64,000 nt of DNA from Macrotis lagotis (GCF_037893015.1 NC_133658.1:250858518-250922517), one strand, 5' to 3'; counted from the first letter of the stretch, positions 43,131 to 54,984 are shown. Translations and numbers: made by a program. The notes: a model not told the origin generated them from the sequence alone.

Positions 43131-43540
43131 TTCTCTGTATACCAGATTCAAGCACTCAATGTAGAAACCTATACCTCAGTCCCTCCAGGGCCTTGGATGA
43201 TAAGGAGAAGGGGGTTAATTCTGTTGCCACTCTGAGGGAGAAAGTGACAGCAGCTTCTATTAGCTCAGAGTAGAAACTAATGAGGGAGATAACCTCCCAC
43301 AGAATTATAGCCAGAAGAGAATCCCCAATCCCTAGAGTTCCCTGCCTCATTGGCACCCACATTCCGTGATACCAATGCAATTACATTTCAGATAAAGCAG
43401 TTCCACCAAATTTTGACCTTTCTTTGCCAGGGAATTAGCTTCTCTATTCTCTGCAGAGTCTGAACCTTGTCCACTTCCTGATATTCTGAGACAACAATAA
43501 AGTGTAGAGTGACATGTTATAGTGGAACCTCAGAGTACAG
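43131..43540. other. Unassigned block
   Basis: No gene or repeat is recognised. Confidence 0.35.
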
Positions 43541-43544
43541 AATC

Positions 43545-43640
43545 ACAGAATCTCAGTCTTGGGAGAAACCTTAGAGAGTCCCTAATCCGACCCATATCTA
43601 AACAGGATTGTCCTCTATGATGTCCTAGACAAGAGGCCAT
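43545..43640 (-). repeat. CORE-SINE fragment (minus)
   Basis: CACAGAATCTCAGTCTTGGG and CTTAGAGAGTCCCTAATCCG. Confidence 0.55.
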
Positions 43641-43684
43641 TCAGCAAGAGATCACAAAAATAGGAAAATGGCTTATGTTAAAAA

Positions 43685-44030
43685 ATATTTAAAGTATCTT
43701 TTTTAAGGTGGCAAAGAACTGTAAACTGAAGGCATGTCCAGCGACTGGAGAATGGGTGAACAAGTTGGGAAATTTGAATGGAATGGAATGCTATTTTGTT
43801 GTAAGAAATGACAAAGGAAGTAGTTTCAGAAAAATCTTGGAGGACTTATATGTAATGATATGAAATGAAGTGAAGAGAACCAGGAGAACAAGTTATGTGG
43901 GCATAACAGTACTGTAATATTGAACTAACTTTGAAAGATTTAAGAACTCTGATCAATGCCATGGTCAACCAGGATTCCAGAGAACCAATAATGACGCATG
44001 TGTCCCACACTCCTGAGGGAGAGGCAACAG
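43685..44030 (+). mobile_element. Old L1 3' fragment
   Basis: AGGTGGCAAAGAACTGTAAA, GGAGAATGGGTGAACAAGTT, GAAGTGAAGAGAACCAGGAG, ATGCCATGGTCAACCAGGAT: end of ORF2 and start of the 3' UTR, strongly diverged. Confidence 0.75.
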
Positions 44031-44479
44031 ACTTATCAATAAAATGGAGATAATAATGTTTACTATTGAAAGGAAAGCAATTTATAAACTGAGAAGTTTT
44101 ATAAAAAATGGGAGCTTTTATTGTTAGAAACAGGTAAAAGGCCCAGGGTATATACATAAAGCCAAGGTGACTAATAAAAGGCATTTGAATCAGAAGGTCT
44201 TTGTCTTCATCTTTGCATGTCTGGCACAATGTAGTTTTGTTTTGTTTTTTAAATGCTTAACAAAGTTGAATGATTGATTAATTAAATATCGGGCTGGGCA
44301 CCTTGCCTAAACTGGTAAGGTGTGTCTTACCTATTCTTCACCATTAATTCAACTCAGTTCAGTTCATTAATCTATGTTTAAGGAACTGTGTTAGCTAGGC
44401 ATTGGAGATACAGAGATAGAAGCAAAACAGTCCCTGACCTCAAGAAGCTTACATCCTATAGCGGTGCAACAGATAGATT

Positions 44480-44649
44480 ATTGGGGCAGCTAGGTGGAGC
44501 AGTGGATAGAGCACTAGCCCTGGAGTCAGGAGGCCCTGAGTTCAAATTCGACCTCAGACACAATAATTACCTAGTTGTGTGACCTTGGACAAGCCACTTA
44601 ACCCCATTTGCCTTGCAAAAACCTAAAAAAACAATCCTCTAAAAAAAAC
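44480..44649 (+). mobile_element. Short tRNA-derived marsupial SINE, full length
   Basis: GGGGCAGCTAGGTGGAGCAG to AAAAACCTAAAAAAAC. Exact CAGATAGATT at 44470-44479 and 44650-44659. Confidence 0.93.
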
Positions 44650-44661
44650 CAGATAGATTGT

Positions 44662-44885
44662 TGTTCAATCAATTTTAACCCCACTTCATGACCCACTTCG
44701 CAATATTCTTGACAAAAATACAAGTGATTTGCCATTTTCTTCTCCAGCTCATTTTACAGATAAGTAAACTGAGGCCATTAAAGTAAAGTGATTTGTCCAG
44801 GATCACACAACTAGTGTCTGAGGTCAAATCTGAATGGTGAAGATGATTCTTTCTGCCCCCTAGAGCCAGTGTCATCTTCATTGCC
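44662..44885 (-). mobile_element. MAR1-type CORE-SINE (minus)
   Basis: TTGTTGTTCAATCAATTTTA, ATTTTACAGATAAGTAAACT, AGGATCACACAACTAGTGTC. Confidence 0.87.
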
Positions 44886-45285
44886 TCCTCAAGAGATACA
44901 TAGTTAAGTAAATAAAAGATAATTTTGGACACAGATAAGTAAAAACAAGAAAATTTAAGGAAAGGAATTCACTAAATACTGGCAGGGTGGGGCGCTATTA
45001 GAAGGGGTTAAGGTGGGGTGAAAGGAAAGACATCAGGTAGGAAGGAAAACGTTGGGAAGCTAAAGATCATAGAGGCCAAGGTAAAATGAAAATTCATTCA
45101 AGGAATGAGGGACAGCTTGTGCAAAGTTAATCGAGTGAATAGGAAAGTTTGGCAGTAATGTATGAAATGGAGCAATAGGTATGGAAAGGTATGTTGGGGA
45201 CAAATTGGAGAGCACTTTAAATGACAGGTTTGGGAGTCTGGTTTTAACCTGAAGGCAATTAGGATCCACTGATGATTTTTTAGTC

Positions 45286-46160
45286 CAGAATGGCCTGGAG
45301 TCCCTGGTCTGGGGTTAAAGTTTCTTTCCTTTGAGTATTGATGGATTTTTAGGCTTTAGAGGACTCTATTAAAACACAAATCCTCTTGGGAGGGGTCATT
45401 CCATAAACCCTTATTGGCTAGGACCTTAATTATTTTAGAGCACTGCAGCAGGGATTAGTTAACACTGCCAAACTGGGCAATGCTCAGAATAAAGTAGACA
45501 CCTGGGGTGAAGGCAAGGCAAGGAAGGCAAGGTTCTGAGGAGTGGAGCTAGGAGGACCCCTCCAGGTTGCTTGGCTTAATTCTTTTAGGGAGGAAATCCC
45601 AGAGACACAAGAGAGTGATCTAGGGACTTGGAAGACCTAGAGGCCATTCAGGCCTGGTGGAATCATGGAGAGCAAGTGGGCAGACATTCCAAAAGTACAG
45701 GAACACCAAACCCATTATTGTTATCTGGTAAAATTATAGATGATCCAAGGGGCAAAGGAAAAAGACACCTGAAAAGAAAAGGAAGCTATGATTACCAAAG
45801 ATGATTTGGGTATTAAAAGGGATATAAATGGAATAATCAAGTCCTGTGTAATCAAAAAAGGGAAGTGGGTCAATCATGTTGCATGAGACATCTGGCATTA
45901 TTATTATTCTATTTGAGCAAATATTATAGTTGGGCAAATATTATCAGCTTGAGTCTCCATACTATTATTTCTTCAATATTTTCTAACCAGCACCATTAAT
46001 TGCTCCTCTATTATCAATATTGCTATCATCCCAGGATCATTAATTGGTCTATTAAGGGGTCTTTACTGAAATGTAAAGTTAAATAAAAAGAAATATAAAC
46101 TATCTACACACCACCTCAGAGTCCCCAGCACCAGGGAATCACAGTCTCCTCTCTACCCCC
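45286..46160. other. Unassigned block
   Basis: No gene or repeat is recognised. CAGCAGGGATTAGTTAACAC and nearby words are moderately GC-balanced; a local tandem AAGGCAAGGCAAGGAAGGCAAGG lies near 45512. Confidence 0.35.
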
Positions 46161-46164
46161 CTCA

Positions 46165-46381
46165 GGCAACTAGGTTGCATAGAAGATAAAATCCTGACTT
46201 GGAGTCAGGACAACAAGTTCAAATCCTCCCTCAGATATTATATGTATCATAACACTAACAATATGTATTAATTGTATGAGCCCGAGCAAAACATTTAACA
46301 TGCACTTACCTCAGCTTTCTCATCTTTACTAAAGATGGGGATAATAATATATCTCACAGAATTGTTGCAAGGATAAAATAA

Positions 46382-46435
<54 letters not shown>

Positions 46436-46505
46436 TGGTGTGTGTGTGTGTGTGTATGTGTGTGTGTAAAGCAGTTTGCAAAAATGTTACCTATTATTGT
46501 TATTC
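46165..46505 (+). repeat. MIR carrying a (TG)n expansion
   Basis: CTGACTTGGAGTCAGGACAA, CCTCAGCTTTCTCATCTTTA, GGGGATAATAATATATCTCA before the array; AAAGCAGTTTGCAAAAATGT, TATTATTGTTATTC after it. The array sits exactly between the two MIR halves. Confidence 0.82.
46385..46467. repeat. (TG)n microsatellite, about 80 bases
   Basis: A GT array with GGTGTGTGGTG interruptions. Confidence 0.97.
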
Positions 46506-47155
46506 AATTTTTGGTGAAAAGTAGACTCAAACTTAAAGCTATGTTCAAGGAATTCCCTTCCTTCTGTTCACTTCTGAGTGCAGTCTAGCTGAAGAGTGGA
46601 GTTAAGCTGTTGGGACACCATTGCACCCAGAATTAATCCTCTACTGGGCTAGGCTAAGCAGCTTCCCCGGGGCTTTTCTCTTCATTTGGCTCCACTTCCT
46701 GCAAACTCTAGGACAGATTCCAGATACTGGGCAGTCTCTTGGTGTTCTCCCAACCTTTTGATTTTCATAAAATTGCTGCAGATCCATTCTTTCTCCTACC
46801 TTCATTCACCTAAGATAGAAAAGAATAGACATAATAGGAAGGGAAACAACAGCAGAGTTATGTGCTCATAACATCACACAGAAAAGGGAAGATATTGAAG
46901 GGGGAGCAAGAGACTGGTACTAGCTTTTCCTCCCCACTGCTTATGGCAGTTCTTGCCTCCTCACTCAAAAGGAACAAGGAAAGAGAAAGAACAAGGTGCT
47001 GTCTTTTGCATGCATATTCTTTTTCAGAAGAGAAGCTGGTCAAAAAGCTTGTTCTCACTAAGGGGTAAGTAGACTGGACAGTCCAAGTGTGCTATCCATG
47101 CTCATAAGAGCTGGACTCTCCTTGACCAATCCCAGCTTACACAAAATTTCTATAG
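46506..47155. other. Unassigned block
   Basis: No gene or repeat is recognised; overlapping frames of 61-68 codons on both strands show no domain. Confidence 0.35.
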
Positions 47156-47168
47156 AAAAGCTCTAGCA

Positions 47169-47315
47169 CAATGGATAGAGCACCTGCCCTGGAGTCAGGA
47201 GGACCTGAGTTCAAATGCAACCTCAGAGACATAATAATTGCCTAGCTGTGTGACCTTGGGCAAGTCACTTAACCCCATTGCCTTAAATTTTAAAAAAAGA
47301 GAAGGAAAAAAGAAT
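47169..47315 (+). mobile_element. Short tRNA-derived marsupial SINE, slightly 5'-truncated
   Basis: CAATGGATAGAGCACCTGCC onward through CTAGCTGTGTGACCTTGGGC to an A-rich tail; the first ~16 bases of the head are missing. Exact AGCTCTAGCA at 47159-47168 and 47316-47325. Confidence 0.92.
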
Positions 47316-47505
47316 AGCTCTAGCAATCACAATCAACCACCTCCTTTTCTCCTGGCAGCTCTTCTAGTCCAGTCAAGGCCCAGGTATCTGGTTTTCCCTC
47401 AGTAGTAACTCCTGCCTTTCCCTGCTCCACATAAGTTCCCAAGGAATAGTGGGAGGTGTGTGAGGGAGGGAAGGGAATGAGAGCAGTGGCAATATTTGGA
47501 CAATC

Positions 47506-47661
47506 GGGGCAGCTAAGTGGCACAGTGGATAGAGCACCCGCCCTGGAGTCAGGAGGACTTGAGTTCAAATCCAGTCTCAGACACTTAATAGTTACCTAGC
47601 TGTGTGGCCTTGGACAAGCCACTTAACCCCGTTTGCCTTGCAAAAACCTAAAAAAAAAATC
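47506..47661 (+). mobile_element. Short tRNA-derived marsupial SINE, full length
   Basis: GGGGCAGCTAAGTGGCACAG to AAAAACCTAAAAAAAAAT. Exact TGGACAATC at 47497-47505 and 47662-47670. Confidence 0.93.
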
Positions 47662-48039
47662 TGGACAATCTTTTACCCCAAGAAACTGAAACAAAATGCA
47701 CAGCAGGCAAAGAGGCTGTTGATTTCTGGAGGCAACCAGACCAAATGAGAACCACTAAGTTGAAAATTCACTGAAAACCATGATGAGAATCTTTCCCCCT
47801 TGGGGTTCTTGAGTGCTCCAGGGATAACCTATGTTTATTCTAGGTCCTTGTTGAAAAGCAGAACAAGGAAGTATCCAGAGCATGAGCCAGCCCCGCTCCC
47901 TTATCCTCATCACAAAGAACCGGGGATAATCTCAAAAGATGCTGGGTCACAAAAGAATGACTTTCCCAAGAAGTCACAGAATCTAGGGACAAAGTACTGG
48001 AGATGGTCCAGAAAAAGCTAACTACCATCTCAGATCCCT

Positions 48040-48480
48040 CTCTCCTATAAGCTCTCAAAACCCTTTTCTTATTGTTCATTCCTCTCTTGTACTCTTATCG
48101 TTTCCCATTTGTATTATAGTGATTTTTATCATCTAACACTTTCAACACCTAGTAATAACCTTTCCCTTCAAACCTCACAGAGAACTGTTTTGTGCCTTTC
48201 TAGTGCATTTTACCTACTAATATTATATATCATAACCATCTCTGAGTGTCTTATCTCCCTGCTACACTATAAGCTGCACATGGGCAGGAACAGAGTTTTA
48301 ACTATATTTTGTATCTATCCCAGAGACCAGTGCAATACCCTACACACAGGAGATACTTAATAAGTATTTATTGAATACTTTTCTTAGCTCATTAGCAGAC
48401 CTGGAGTTCCATAAAGGGAAGTATTGTGCTTGATTTATCTTTGTATTCCTGGCAATATCCAATACCAGGTTAGACAAATA
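48040..48480 (+). repeat. L2 LINE 3' end, two overlapping copies
   Basis: GAACTGTTTTGTGCCTTTCT, GTGTCTTATCTCCCTGCTAC, ACTATAAGCTGCACATGGGC, TACACACAGGAGATACTTAA, TATTTATTGAATAC; then GTTCCATAAAGGGAAGTATT, TTTATCTTTGTATTCCTGGC. Confidence 0.83.
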
Positions 48481-48798
48481 GAGGGTGTAATAGGAGGAAA
48501 AAAGCCATAAGCTTATCCAATCTATGGATGATGCTTAGCTGGAAGAGATAGCTACCACTCTGCAGGACAGAATTTGGATACCAAAAAATGTCAACAGGCT
48601 AAACTGATGTGGTAAATATAATAACATAAAATGTATGCATGAGCATCTTGATGATCTGTGATGTTATGTGGGCACTCCTACTCCTGTTTGGGCTGAAACC
48701 TCTGCATATCTTTTCACATTATTCTCATTCATGTCTTTCTGTGAATGCATTCCAAGTGCTGAGGTTTCTTTCTGCCTCTTTAAAAAATAAGTATAAAA

Positions 48799-48953
48799 AA
48801 TAGGGGAGGCTAGGTGGTGCAGTAGATAGAGCTCAGCCCTGGAGTCAGGAGTATCTGAGTTCAAATCCGGCCTCAAACACTTAATAATTACCTAGCCTTG
48901 GGCAAGCCACTTTAACCCCATTGCCTTGCAAAAAATAAAATAATAAAAATAAG
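48799..48953 (+). mobile_element. Short tRNA-derived marsupial SINE
   Basis: GGAGGCTAGGTGGTGCAGTA to AAAATAAAATAATAAA; a short deletion removes GTGTGACC in the body. Exact AAATAAGTATAAAA at 48785-48798 and 48954-48967. Confidence 0.93.
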
Positions 48954-49109
48954 AAATAAGTATAAAATTTAATGAAAATCAATGTAAAATATTATATGTG
49001 GGTTCAAAAAGTCTCTTGCACAGAGAAAGATCTGCATAGCTCAAGAAAAAGTTATGTGAATAAAGACTTCCTGATTTTATCAGGCTATAAACCCAATGTG
49101 CACCAACAC

Positions 49110-49260
49110 CTGGTCAGTGAGGTGGTCTAATGGAGAGAGTATTTGACTTCTAAGAAGGAAGATCTGAGTTCAAATCCTGTTAAGTCACTTATGTGTCTGT
49201 ATTTACTTAATGTATCTCAGTTTCAAAACCTAAAGTCCTATATAAATACAATTTTTTACA
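49110..49260 (+). repeat. CORE-SINE, diverged
   Basis: TCAGTGAGGTGGTCTAATGG, GATCTGAGTTCAAATCCTGT, ATGTATCTCAGTTTCAAAAC. Confidence 0.7.
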
Positions 49261-49895
49261 CTTCAAAAAATTATGACATGACAAAACCAATATGGGGGAG
49301 AGTCCCAGGCATAGGTGAATAGAAAAGAGGTTATTCAAGAGGCTGGGTCTCTGCAGGACAGCTCACTGGTAAGCTCCAGAACCTCAAGACAAGCTCTTAC
49401 TTAGGAGCTAGCTTTGTTCCTGAGTCTTCAGATGCTTGGTACACAAAAGTAGGTTCAACCTCTCTTACTCAACATTCCCTGAAGTCACAAGGGTGACACT
49501 CCAGGCCCTAAGTTAATTATTCTCTCTGAAACAGGATCAAGCTGTGATTGAAGTCATTCAGTGACCACAGCCCAGGAATGGGCAAAGTCTCTTCTCAGAA
49601 ATGGCATTTTTTCAAGGTATAATGGCTTGGCAATATTCCCCTCATGAATAGTTTCTCTTGTTAACATATACCTGGAGACCAAGGAAATCATAGCAAATTA
49701 CAAGTAGCACTTGATGACCTGCTACAGCACCACTGTACAAAGGCCCAGATTTACAAAGGACAAAGATTAAGAAGAGGATTTACCAGGATCTTAATCAAGG
49801 TCAAGGACATTAAGTGCAATGGGATTGGTCATAAACTCAGTGACTTCACTGGTATGAAAATCACACTGGTAAGGAAAATTAAAGCAGCTTTGCAT
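49261..49895. other. Unassigned block
   Basis: No repeat or gene is recognised. The segment 49690-49900 has coding-like, purine-rich composition (AAGAAGAGGATTTACCAGGA) and might be an old retroposed transcript, but I cannot name a parent. Confidence 0.3.
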
Positions 49896-49899
49896 CTTT

Positions 49900-50045
49900 G
49901 CAGCTTTATAATTTTAGAGTTGCCTAAACACTAAGGTTAAATGATGTTTCCAAAGTCATGCAGCCAATGTGTTAGAGGTGAGATTTAAACCTGGTCTTGA
50001 AGACTTTGAGGCTTGTTAATTATTCATTACACTAGAATGTCAAAG
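49900..50045 (-). repeat. MIR/CORE-SINE (minus)
   Basis: AAATGATGTTTCCAAAGTCA, TGCAGCCAATGTGTTAGAGG, GATTTAAACCTGGTCTTGAA. Confidence 0.75.
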
Positions 50046-50554
50046 CTGGTTCCAAGGTTATTACTATCGCTGTCACTGTTCTTGGAGAGGATGTCTACCC
50101 TGAAGAGGAAGAAGAATAGAAGAAAGAAAGAGACATAAAACCTGGAGAACACTGTAGACCCTCAGGGGGTTTTGTGAGTAAAATAAGGAAGTTGAACTCT
50201 TAACTCCCAAAAAACACAAGGGCTTCCAGCCTTAAAATTCTATTTTCCTAGAAAAATAATAATAATGGTAGTATAATAATAATAATAAAAATAAACCAAA
50301 TACATTCACATTTCACTTGTTCCTTATTACCTAATACTCAGGATGACTAACATAAATGTAAATATGAATGTTATTATGCAAAAAATTAACTTATCATATA
50401 TAGATATACAAATATATAAGCAGGGACATGAAAAAATAAGAAATATAAGCATGCATAAAGAAACAAATTAAAACTCCCAACAGATTAAAAGTGATAGTCC
50501 ATGTCCTACATACTAAGATCCTTCTGGTTCAGGCATTCTGTTTTTGAAGGGGCT

Positions 50555-50665
50555 GGATTTAAAGAGATCAGTTTGGTGTTGAGGAAAGAACCCTGCGCTT
50601 GAAGGGGCTCTGCCGTCACCTAGGTCTGTGAACTTGGGCATGTCATTTTCTCTGAGTCTGTCACT
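50555..50665 (+). repeat. MIR/CORE-SINE head
   Basis: CTTGAAGGGGCTCTGCCGTC, AACTTGGGCATGTCATTTTC. Confidence 0.65.
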
Positions 50666-50694
50666 TAAAAAAAAATTATCAAGCACCTATAACT

Positions 50695-51870
50695 ATCAAT
50701 CAATAAAACATTAAGTATCTAACATGTCCCAGGCACTGTGCTAAGCAGTGGGGTACAAAAAGAGGCAAAAGATAATTCCTGCCCTCAAGGAGCTTACAAT
50801 TTAATGGAAAGATAACATACAACCAAATGTAGAAGGCAAAGCAAGCTATATATAGGATAAATAGGAAATAATCTGCAAGAGGGAAGGTGCTAGAATTAAG
50901 AGAGGTCAAGGAAGGCTTCCTACAAAAGATGGGATTTTATATGGGGCATAAAAAAAGCCAGAGAGATCAGTAGAAAGATAAGAGAATGGGGAAAAGTCAA
51001 AGAAAATGCCCAGAATTGAGAGATGGAGTATCAGTTCATGGAATATTCATGAAAGAGGTGTCACTAGCTATATCAGGGAGTAAGGTGTAAAAAAAAAAAC
51101 TGGAAAAATAGAAAGGGGCTAGTTATAGAGTTTTAAACGCCAAACAAAGCTTTTGTATTTGATTCTAAGGGTGAAAGGGAATCACTGGAGTTTATTGAGT
51201 AGGAGGGGGTGGCATGGTCAAACTTGTGCTATAGTAAAATCACTTTGGTAGATAAGGGATAGATTGAAATGGGATGAGACATGAGGCAGGTAGGCCCCTA
51301 GCAGGCTACCACAGTAGCCCTGGTATGAGGGGATGAGGACTTCACTAAAGTGGTGGCAGTATCAGAAGGAAGAATATTTGAGAAATGTTGGAAAGATGAA
51401 ATCAATAAGCCTTGGCAACAGATTGGATGTGGAGGATGATGTATAATGATAAGTCAAGAATAACTTCTGAATTTCAAGCCTAAGGAGTTGGATGGTGTTG
51501 CCCTCTATAGTAAGAAGGAATGAAAAAGGTGAGGAGAGTTTAAGAGAGAAGATAATTAATTCAGTTTTGGATATGTAGAGTTTAAGGTGTCTCCCAGACA
51601 ACTAGTTGGAGATGTCTGAAAGGCAACTGGAAATATGAGATTTGAGGTCAACAGAAAAGTTTGAGGCAGAATAGGTAGATTTGAGAACCATCATCATAGA
51701 GATGGCAATTAAATCTATGGGAGCTGATGAGATCACTGAGTTAAAGAGTATAGAGGGAAAAAAGAAGAAGACCCAGGACAGAATTCTAAAGGACCTAGCA
51801 AAGGAGACTGAGAATGATTCTCTACATTCTACTCTCAATTCGTTGGTCCACCTAGGTTCCTCCAGAGAAT
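50695..51870 (+). repeat. Long L2-type LINE 3' region (~1.2 kb)
   Basis: AGGCACTGTGCTAAGCAGTG, GCCCTCAAGGAGCTTACAAT, AAGGAAGGCTTCCTACAAAA, CACTGGAGTTTATTGAGTAG, CTTTGGTAGATAAGGG, GCAACAGATTGGATGTGGAG, AAGGTGTCTCCCAGACAACT, GATGAGATCACTGAGTTAAA. This is the same order as the old mammalian LINE sequence that I recall as L2-class; it is unusually long and continuous here. Confidence 0.75.
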
Positions 51871-52250
51871 AATGCATTTATTAACCCTTATGTTCTTAGA
51901 ACCGGTTAAGGACTGAGAATAAAATAAAAATAACAAGCAAAAAAAATGTGCTCTCAAAGAGAATTAAATTCTAATGGGGAAGACTATATATAAAAGGGAG
52001 CTGGAAAAAGGTTAAGTATATATCCAATAGTATGGACTAGAAAGCTCTACAGAGGACTGAAACTGAGAAATATAAGGCCTGAATTGGTTTATCAAAGCCC
52101 CAGGGTGGTTGCTGGAGGAGTCTCTATGAGAAGAGAGTAGAGATGAGTGACTGGGAAGACAGCATTACTGGCTATGGGGGTGCACAATGGAGGTGTGGAA
52201 AGAAGTCCAATAAGATCAAATGCCTACCCAAGTCTAGGATGGTGGCAGTA
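51871..52250 (+). repeat. Second L2-type LINE piece
   Basis: AATGCATTTATTAACCCTTA, TGCTCTCAAAGAGAATTAAA, TCTAATGGGGAAGACTATAT. Confidence 0.6.
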
Positions 52251-52310
52251 CTTGATTCCTAGTCTCTTAAATCTTGTTGCATTCTAAATTTAGAGAAGCA
52301 GAGGTAGAAG

Positions 52311-52528
52311 TGTTGTTTAGCTGCTTTTGAGTCTTATCAGATTCTTTGCAACCTCATTTAGGGTTTTCTGGAGGGATTTGCTATTTCTATTTGCTAGTTC
52401 ATTTTACAGATGAGAAACTGAGGCATTAAGTGATTAGCCCAGGGTCAGATTTGAGATTAGATCTAAACTCTGGAAGATGAATCTTCCTGACTTCAAGCCC
52501 AATACTCTATTCACCACCTAGCTGACCA
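52311..52528 (-). mobile_element. MAR1-type CORE-SINE (minus)
   Basis: TTTGAGTCTTATCAGATTCT, TTCATTTTACAGATGAGAAA, TGACTTCAAGCCCAATACTC, CACCACCTAGCTGACC. Confidence 0.9.
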
Positions 52529-53070
52529 AAGATAGAATAAAAATTTTATTTTCATCAACTCATCTTCTGGCAAGGAGTTCCTAAAAACTTCATCTGGGAA
52601 ATTGTGGCCACTGGTCTACTATGGATGGAAGGATAACTTAAGAGTTCAGCCAAAGGAATGTATTAATAAGTCAGTTTGTGGCATGTGGCATTGTCTCACT
52701 AGTTTCCTGAATGTTAGAACTCAGGAGCCTCAAACTTCCCATCCTCGCCACAAATTCCCCTTAGATGAGCTAGCTGCTAAAGACAGGGACAGATTGGGGA
52801 GCACAAGGAGAATTGCTTCAGGCCTCTAGGACCCCACTCTTAATTAATATCAAAGGATTCAGCCCTCTATGATCTGCACGGCTTTGAAGTAGGTCCTAGA
52901 CCAGCTGCTCTTGTTGTGAAGTCCTCTCCAATGCTAGAGGCTCTTTGATGAAGAAATAAGGAGTCACCTAGGCCAATCAGCAACTAGTTTACCTCTTCAA
53001 AAAAAGAGAACCTTGTCTGAGATTCTCTCAACCTGTCCCCTTCCCCAATTTGAGGCAAAGAAGTATATTT
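52529..53070. other. Unassigned block
   Basis: No gene or repeat is recognised; the 75-codon frame at 52602 and the 62-codon minus frame at 52984 show no domain. Confidence 0.35.
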
Positions 53071-53074
53071 AGAA

Positions 53075-53400
53075 AGGGGTTCTAATCCTAGCTTTGTTAC
53101 TAATTCATTGTGTATCCTGGAATTTAACAATTTGGGGAAGCTACTTCTCTTCGCTTCAACTTCCTCTGCCAAATTAGTCCCATAATCTTTTTCAGCTCTG
53201 TATCTTCTAACTCTGATATTCTAGGTTCAAAGGTTATTTCTAGTTCTAATATTACAAATTATAAGGTCTCCACTCCATGACATTCCTTGTTAGAACATGG
53301 TCGGTCCCTTCCAACACTATCACTCTAAGGGACTTTCTAGCTCTGACTTTGCCATTTTTCTAAGGTCACTTCCAGATCTAAAGCTCTTTCATTCTATATA
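53075..53400 (+). repeat. MIR/CORE-SINE pieces with repeated tails
   Basis: AATCCTAGCTTTGTTACTAA, then tail words TTTTTCAGCTCTGTATCTTC, TTCTAGTTCTAATATTACAA, TTTCTAGCTCTGACTTTGCC and TTCCAGATCTAAAGCTCTTT, four related phrases in a row. Confidence 0.6.
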
Positions 53401-53810
53401 ATGAACATTCTTACACTCTGGCTGAGTCCCAAGAGGAGTAGAATTAGTCCTCTTTGACCAGGGCAGGCATAACAAAGAGGGAATTTTGCTTCTCAGGTAG
53501 GGGCAGATAGCAGAGCAAACATGGTAGGAAAATCCAGTCCTTTGGATTCTGCAGTCAGCCTATTGAAGTGCTGCTGATCATAGGAAGGGAATCATTGCCA
53601 CCTGCTGGAACTCAAAGGAAGGGATGCTTATAGGAGTTAAAGGGAGTTAGGAGATAAGTGAAAAAGACTTTGGAAAGGGGGAAAATAAGGTGTGCAAAGG
53701 CAGACAAATTGTGCAGGGAAAGCAACCTAGTTCTGTCCTATGCTAGAGCTCAGGTGGACGGAGCCAGGCTTAACCTGAAATCCAACATCTCTCCACCTGT
53801 TCTCCAAAGA
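53401..53810. other. Unassigned block
   Basis: No gene or repeat is recognised. Confidence 0.35.
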
Positions 53811-53819
53811 TTGCTAGAT

Positions 53820-53978
53820 TAGGAATTCTTAACCTTTATTGTTTCATAGACTCCTCTGTTTGGGGAAGACCCCTTCTCAGAATGAGGGTTTTAAATACAT
53901 AAAATAATCTACACTGTATTATAAATCAATTTTATCTAACAATAGTTTAAGTTCCTAGAACCCGAGTTAAAAGCCCTA
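53820..53978 (+). mobile_element. hAT-like inverted-repeat element
   Basis: Left end TAGGAATTCTTAACCTTTAT, right end GAGTTAAAAGCCCTA; internal CCCCTTCTCAGAATGAGGG and TTTTAAATACATAAAATAAT. Same family as 16427-16688 and 5310-5400. Confidence 0.68.
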
Positions 53979-54274
53979 AAGCCCTAAACTTTAGGGTGGA
54001 ATTTGAAAAAGTCTTTTCCTTTACCATCCTTATGAAGAGGAGGGGATGGAGAGTTTAGATGGATTAAGAAAGGTTTATAATAACCAAACCTAAACATTTT
54101 TAATAAATGGACCCGAATCAACTTAGAGAAATCTCTGGTGGAGTGCCTCAAATACCTGCTATTGGTTGTTATTGAACATTTTTTTCAATGACTCTGATAA
54201 AGGCACAGATCAAATTTCCACTTCAGACTTAAAAGGTATAGCTGACACACTGGGTAGGTCATATCCACTGTATT

Positions 54275-54475
54275 ATTATAGCCTACATTTAGATAGCAAA
54301 GCAATTTACAAACCTAATCTCATTTTACTCTCACAACTCTGGGAGACAAGTGCTATTATTATTTGCATTTTACAGATGATGAAACTGAGGCAAAGAGTCA
54401 TATAGCAAATGTTTGAGGCAGGATTTGAACTTGGGGTCATCCTAACTCTAGGCCTATGCTCTATCTTCTAGTCAC
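54275..54475 (-). repeat. MIR (minus)
   Basis: AGCAAAGCAATTTACAAACC, TTTACTCTCACAACTCTGGG, TTTTACAGATGATGAAACTG, GGCAGGATTTGAACTTGGGG. Confidence 0.9.
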
Positions 54476-54706
54476 TTAGTTATTTAATTTAATAAAATCA
54501 AATTTAATAGAGATGACTATCTTATGATTGGGTTCAATATCTTCATGGCTAGACAACAGTTAATGGTGAAAAAAAAGACCTGAGTGTTTTGGTAAATCCT
54601 AAATTCAATAAAAATCAACCATTCAGAGAATTTAGAGCTGAAAGGTTCTTATCTAATTTTATCTAATACCCATCAACATAGCCATCAAAAAACAAAATGC
54701 AATTAA

Positions 54707-54732
54707 TGTATGTATGTATGTATGTATATGTA
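54707..54732. repeat. (GTAT)n microsatellite
   Basis: About six GTAT units. Confidence 0.9.
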
Positions 54733-54984
54733 TTTGGGGAAGGCAGTTTATATCTGCATTTTCCTTTTCATAGGGAATGTCTGGTGAGCAAATTCCCTAT
54801 GCTAACATAGATCAGTTTATAATCTTAGAGAACAGCTCAGCAGAACTGAGAAGTTAAAGGATAACTTCCTGACTTTCAATCTTTCCAATGCTTAGCCACA
54901 TTAATACAAAAGAACATTGAATACAGAATGTAAAAATGGGGGACTTTGAACACAGAATCAGACAGTGTTAGTAATAAAAGAATT

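Larger units (their letters stand above)
44350..45285 (+). repeat. L2-type LINE 3' region, interrupted by two SINEs
   Basis: TAGGCATTGGAGATACAGAG, CCCTGACCTCAAGAAGCTTA; after the SINEs, GAATGAGGGACAGCTTGTGC, AAATGACAGGTTTGGGAGTC, CTGGTTTTAACCTGAAGGCA. Confidence 0.7.

Noticed and set aside
49690-49900. Processed pseudogene
   Set aside because: Coding-like purine-rich sequence, but no recognisable parent, A-tail or target duplication.
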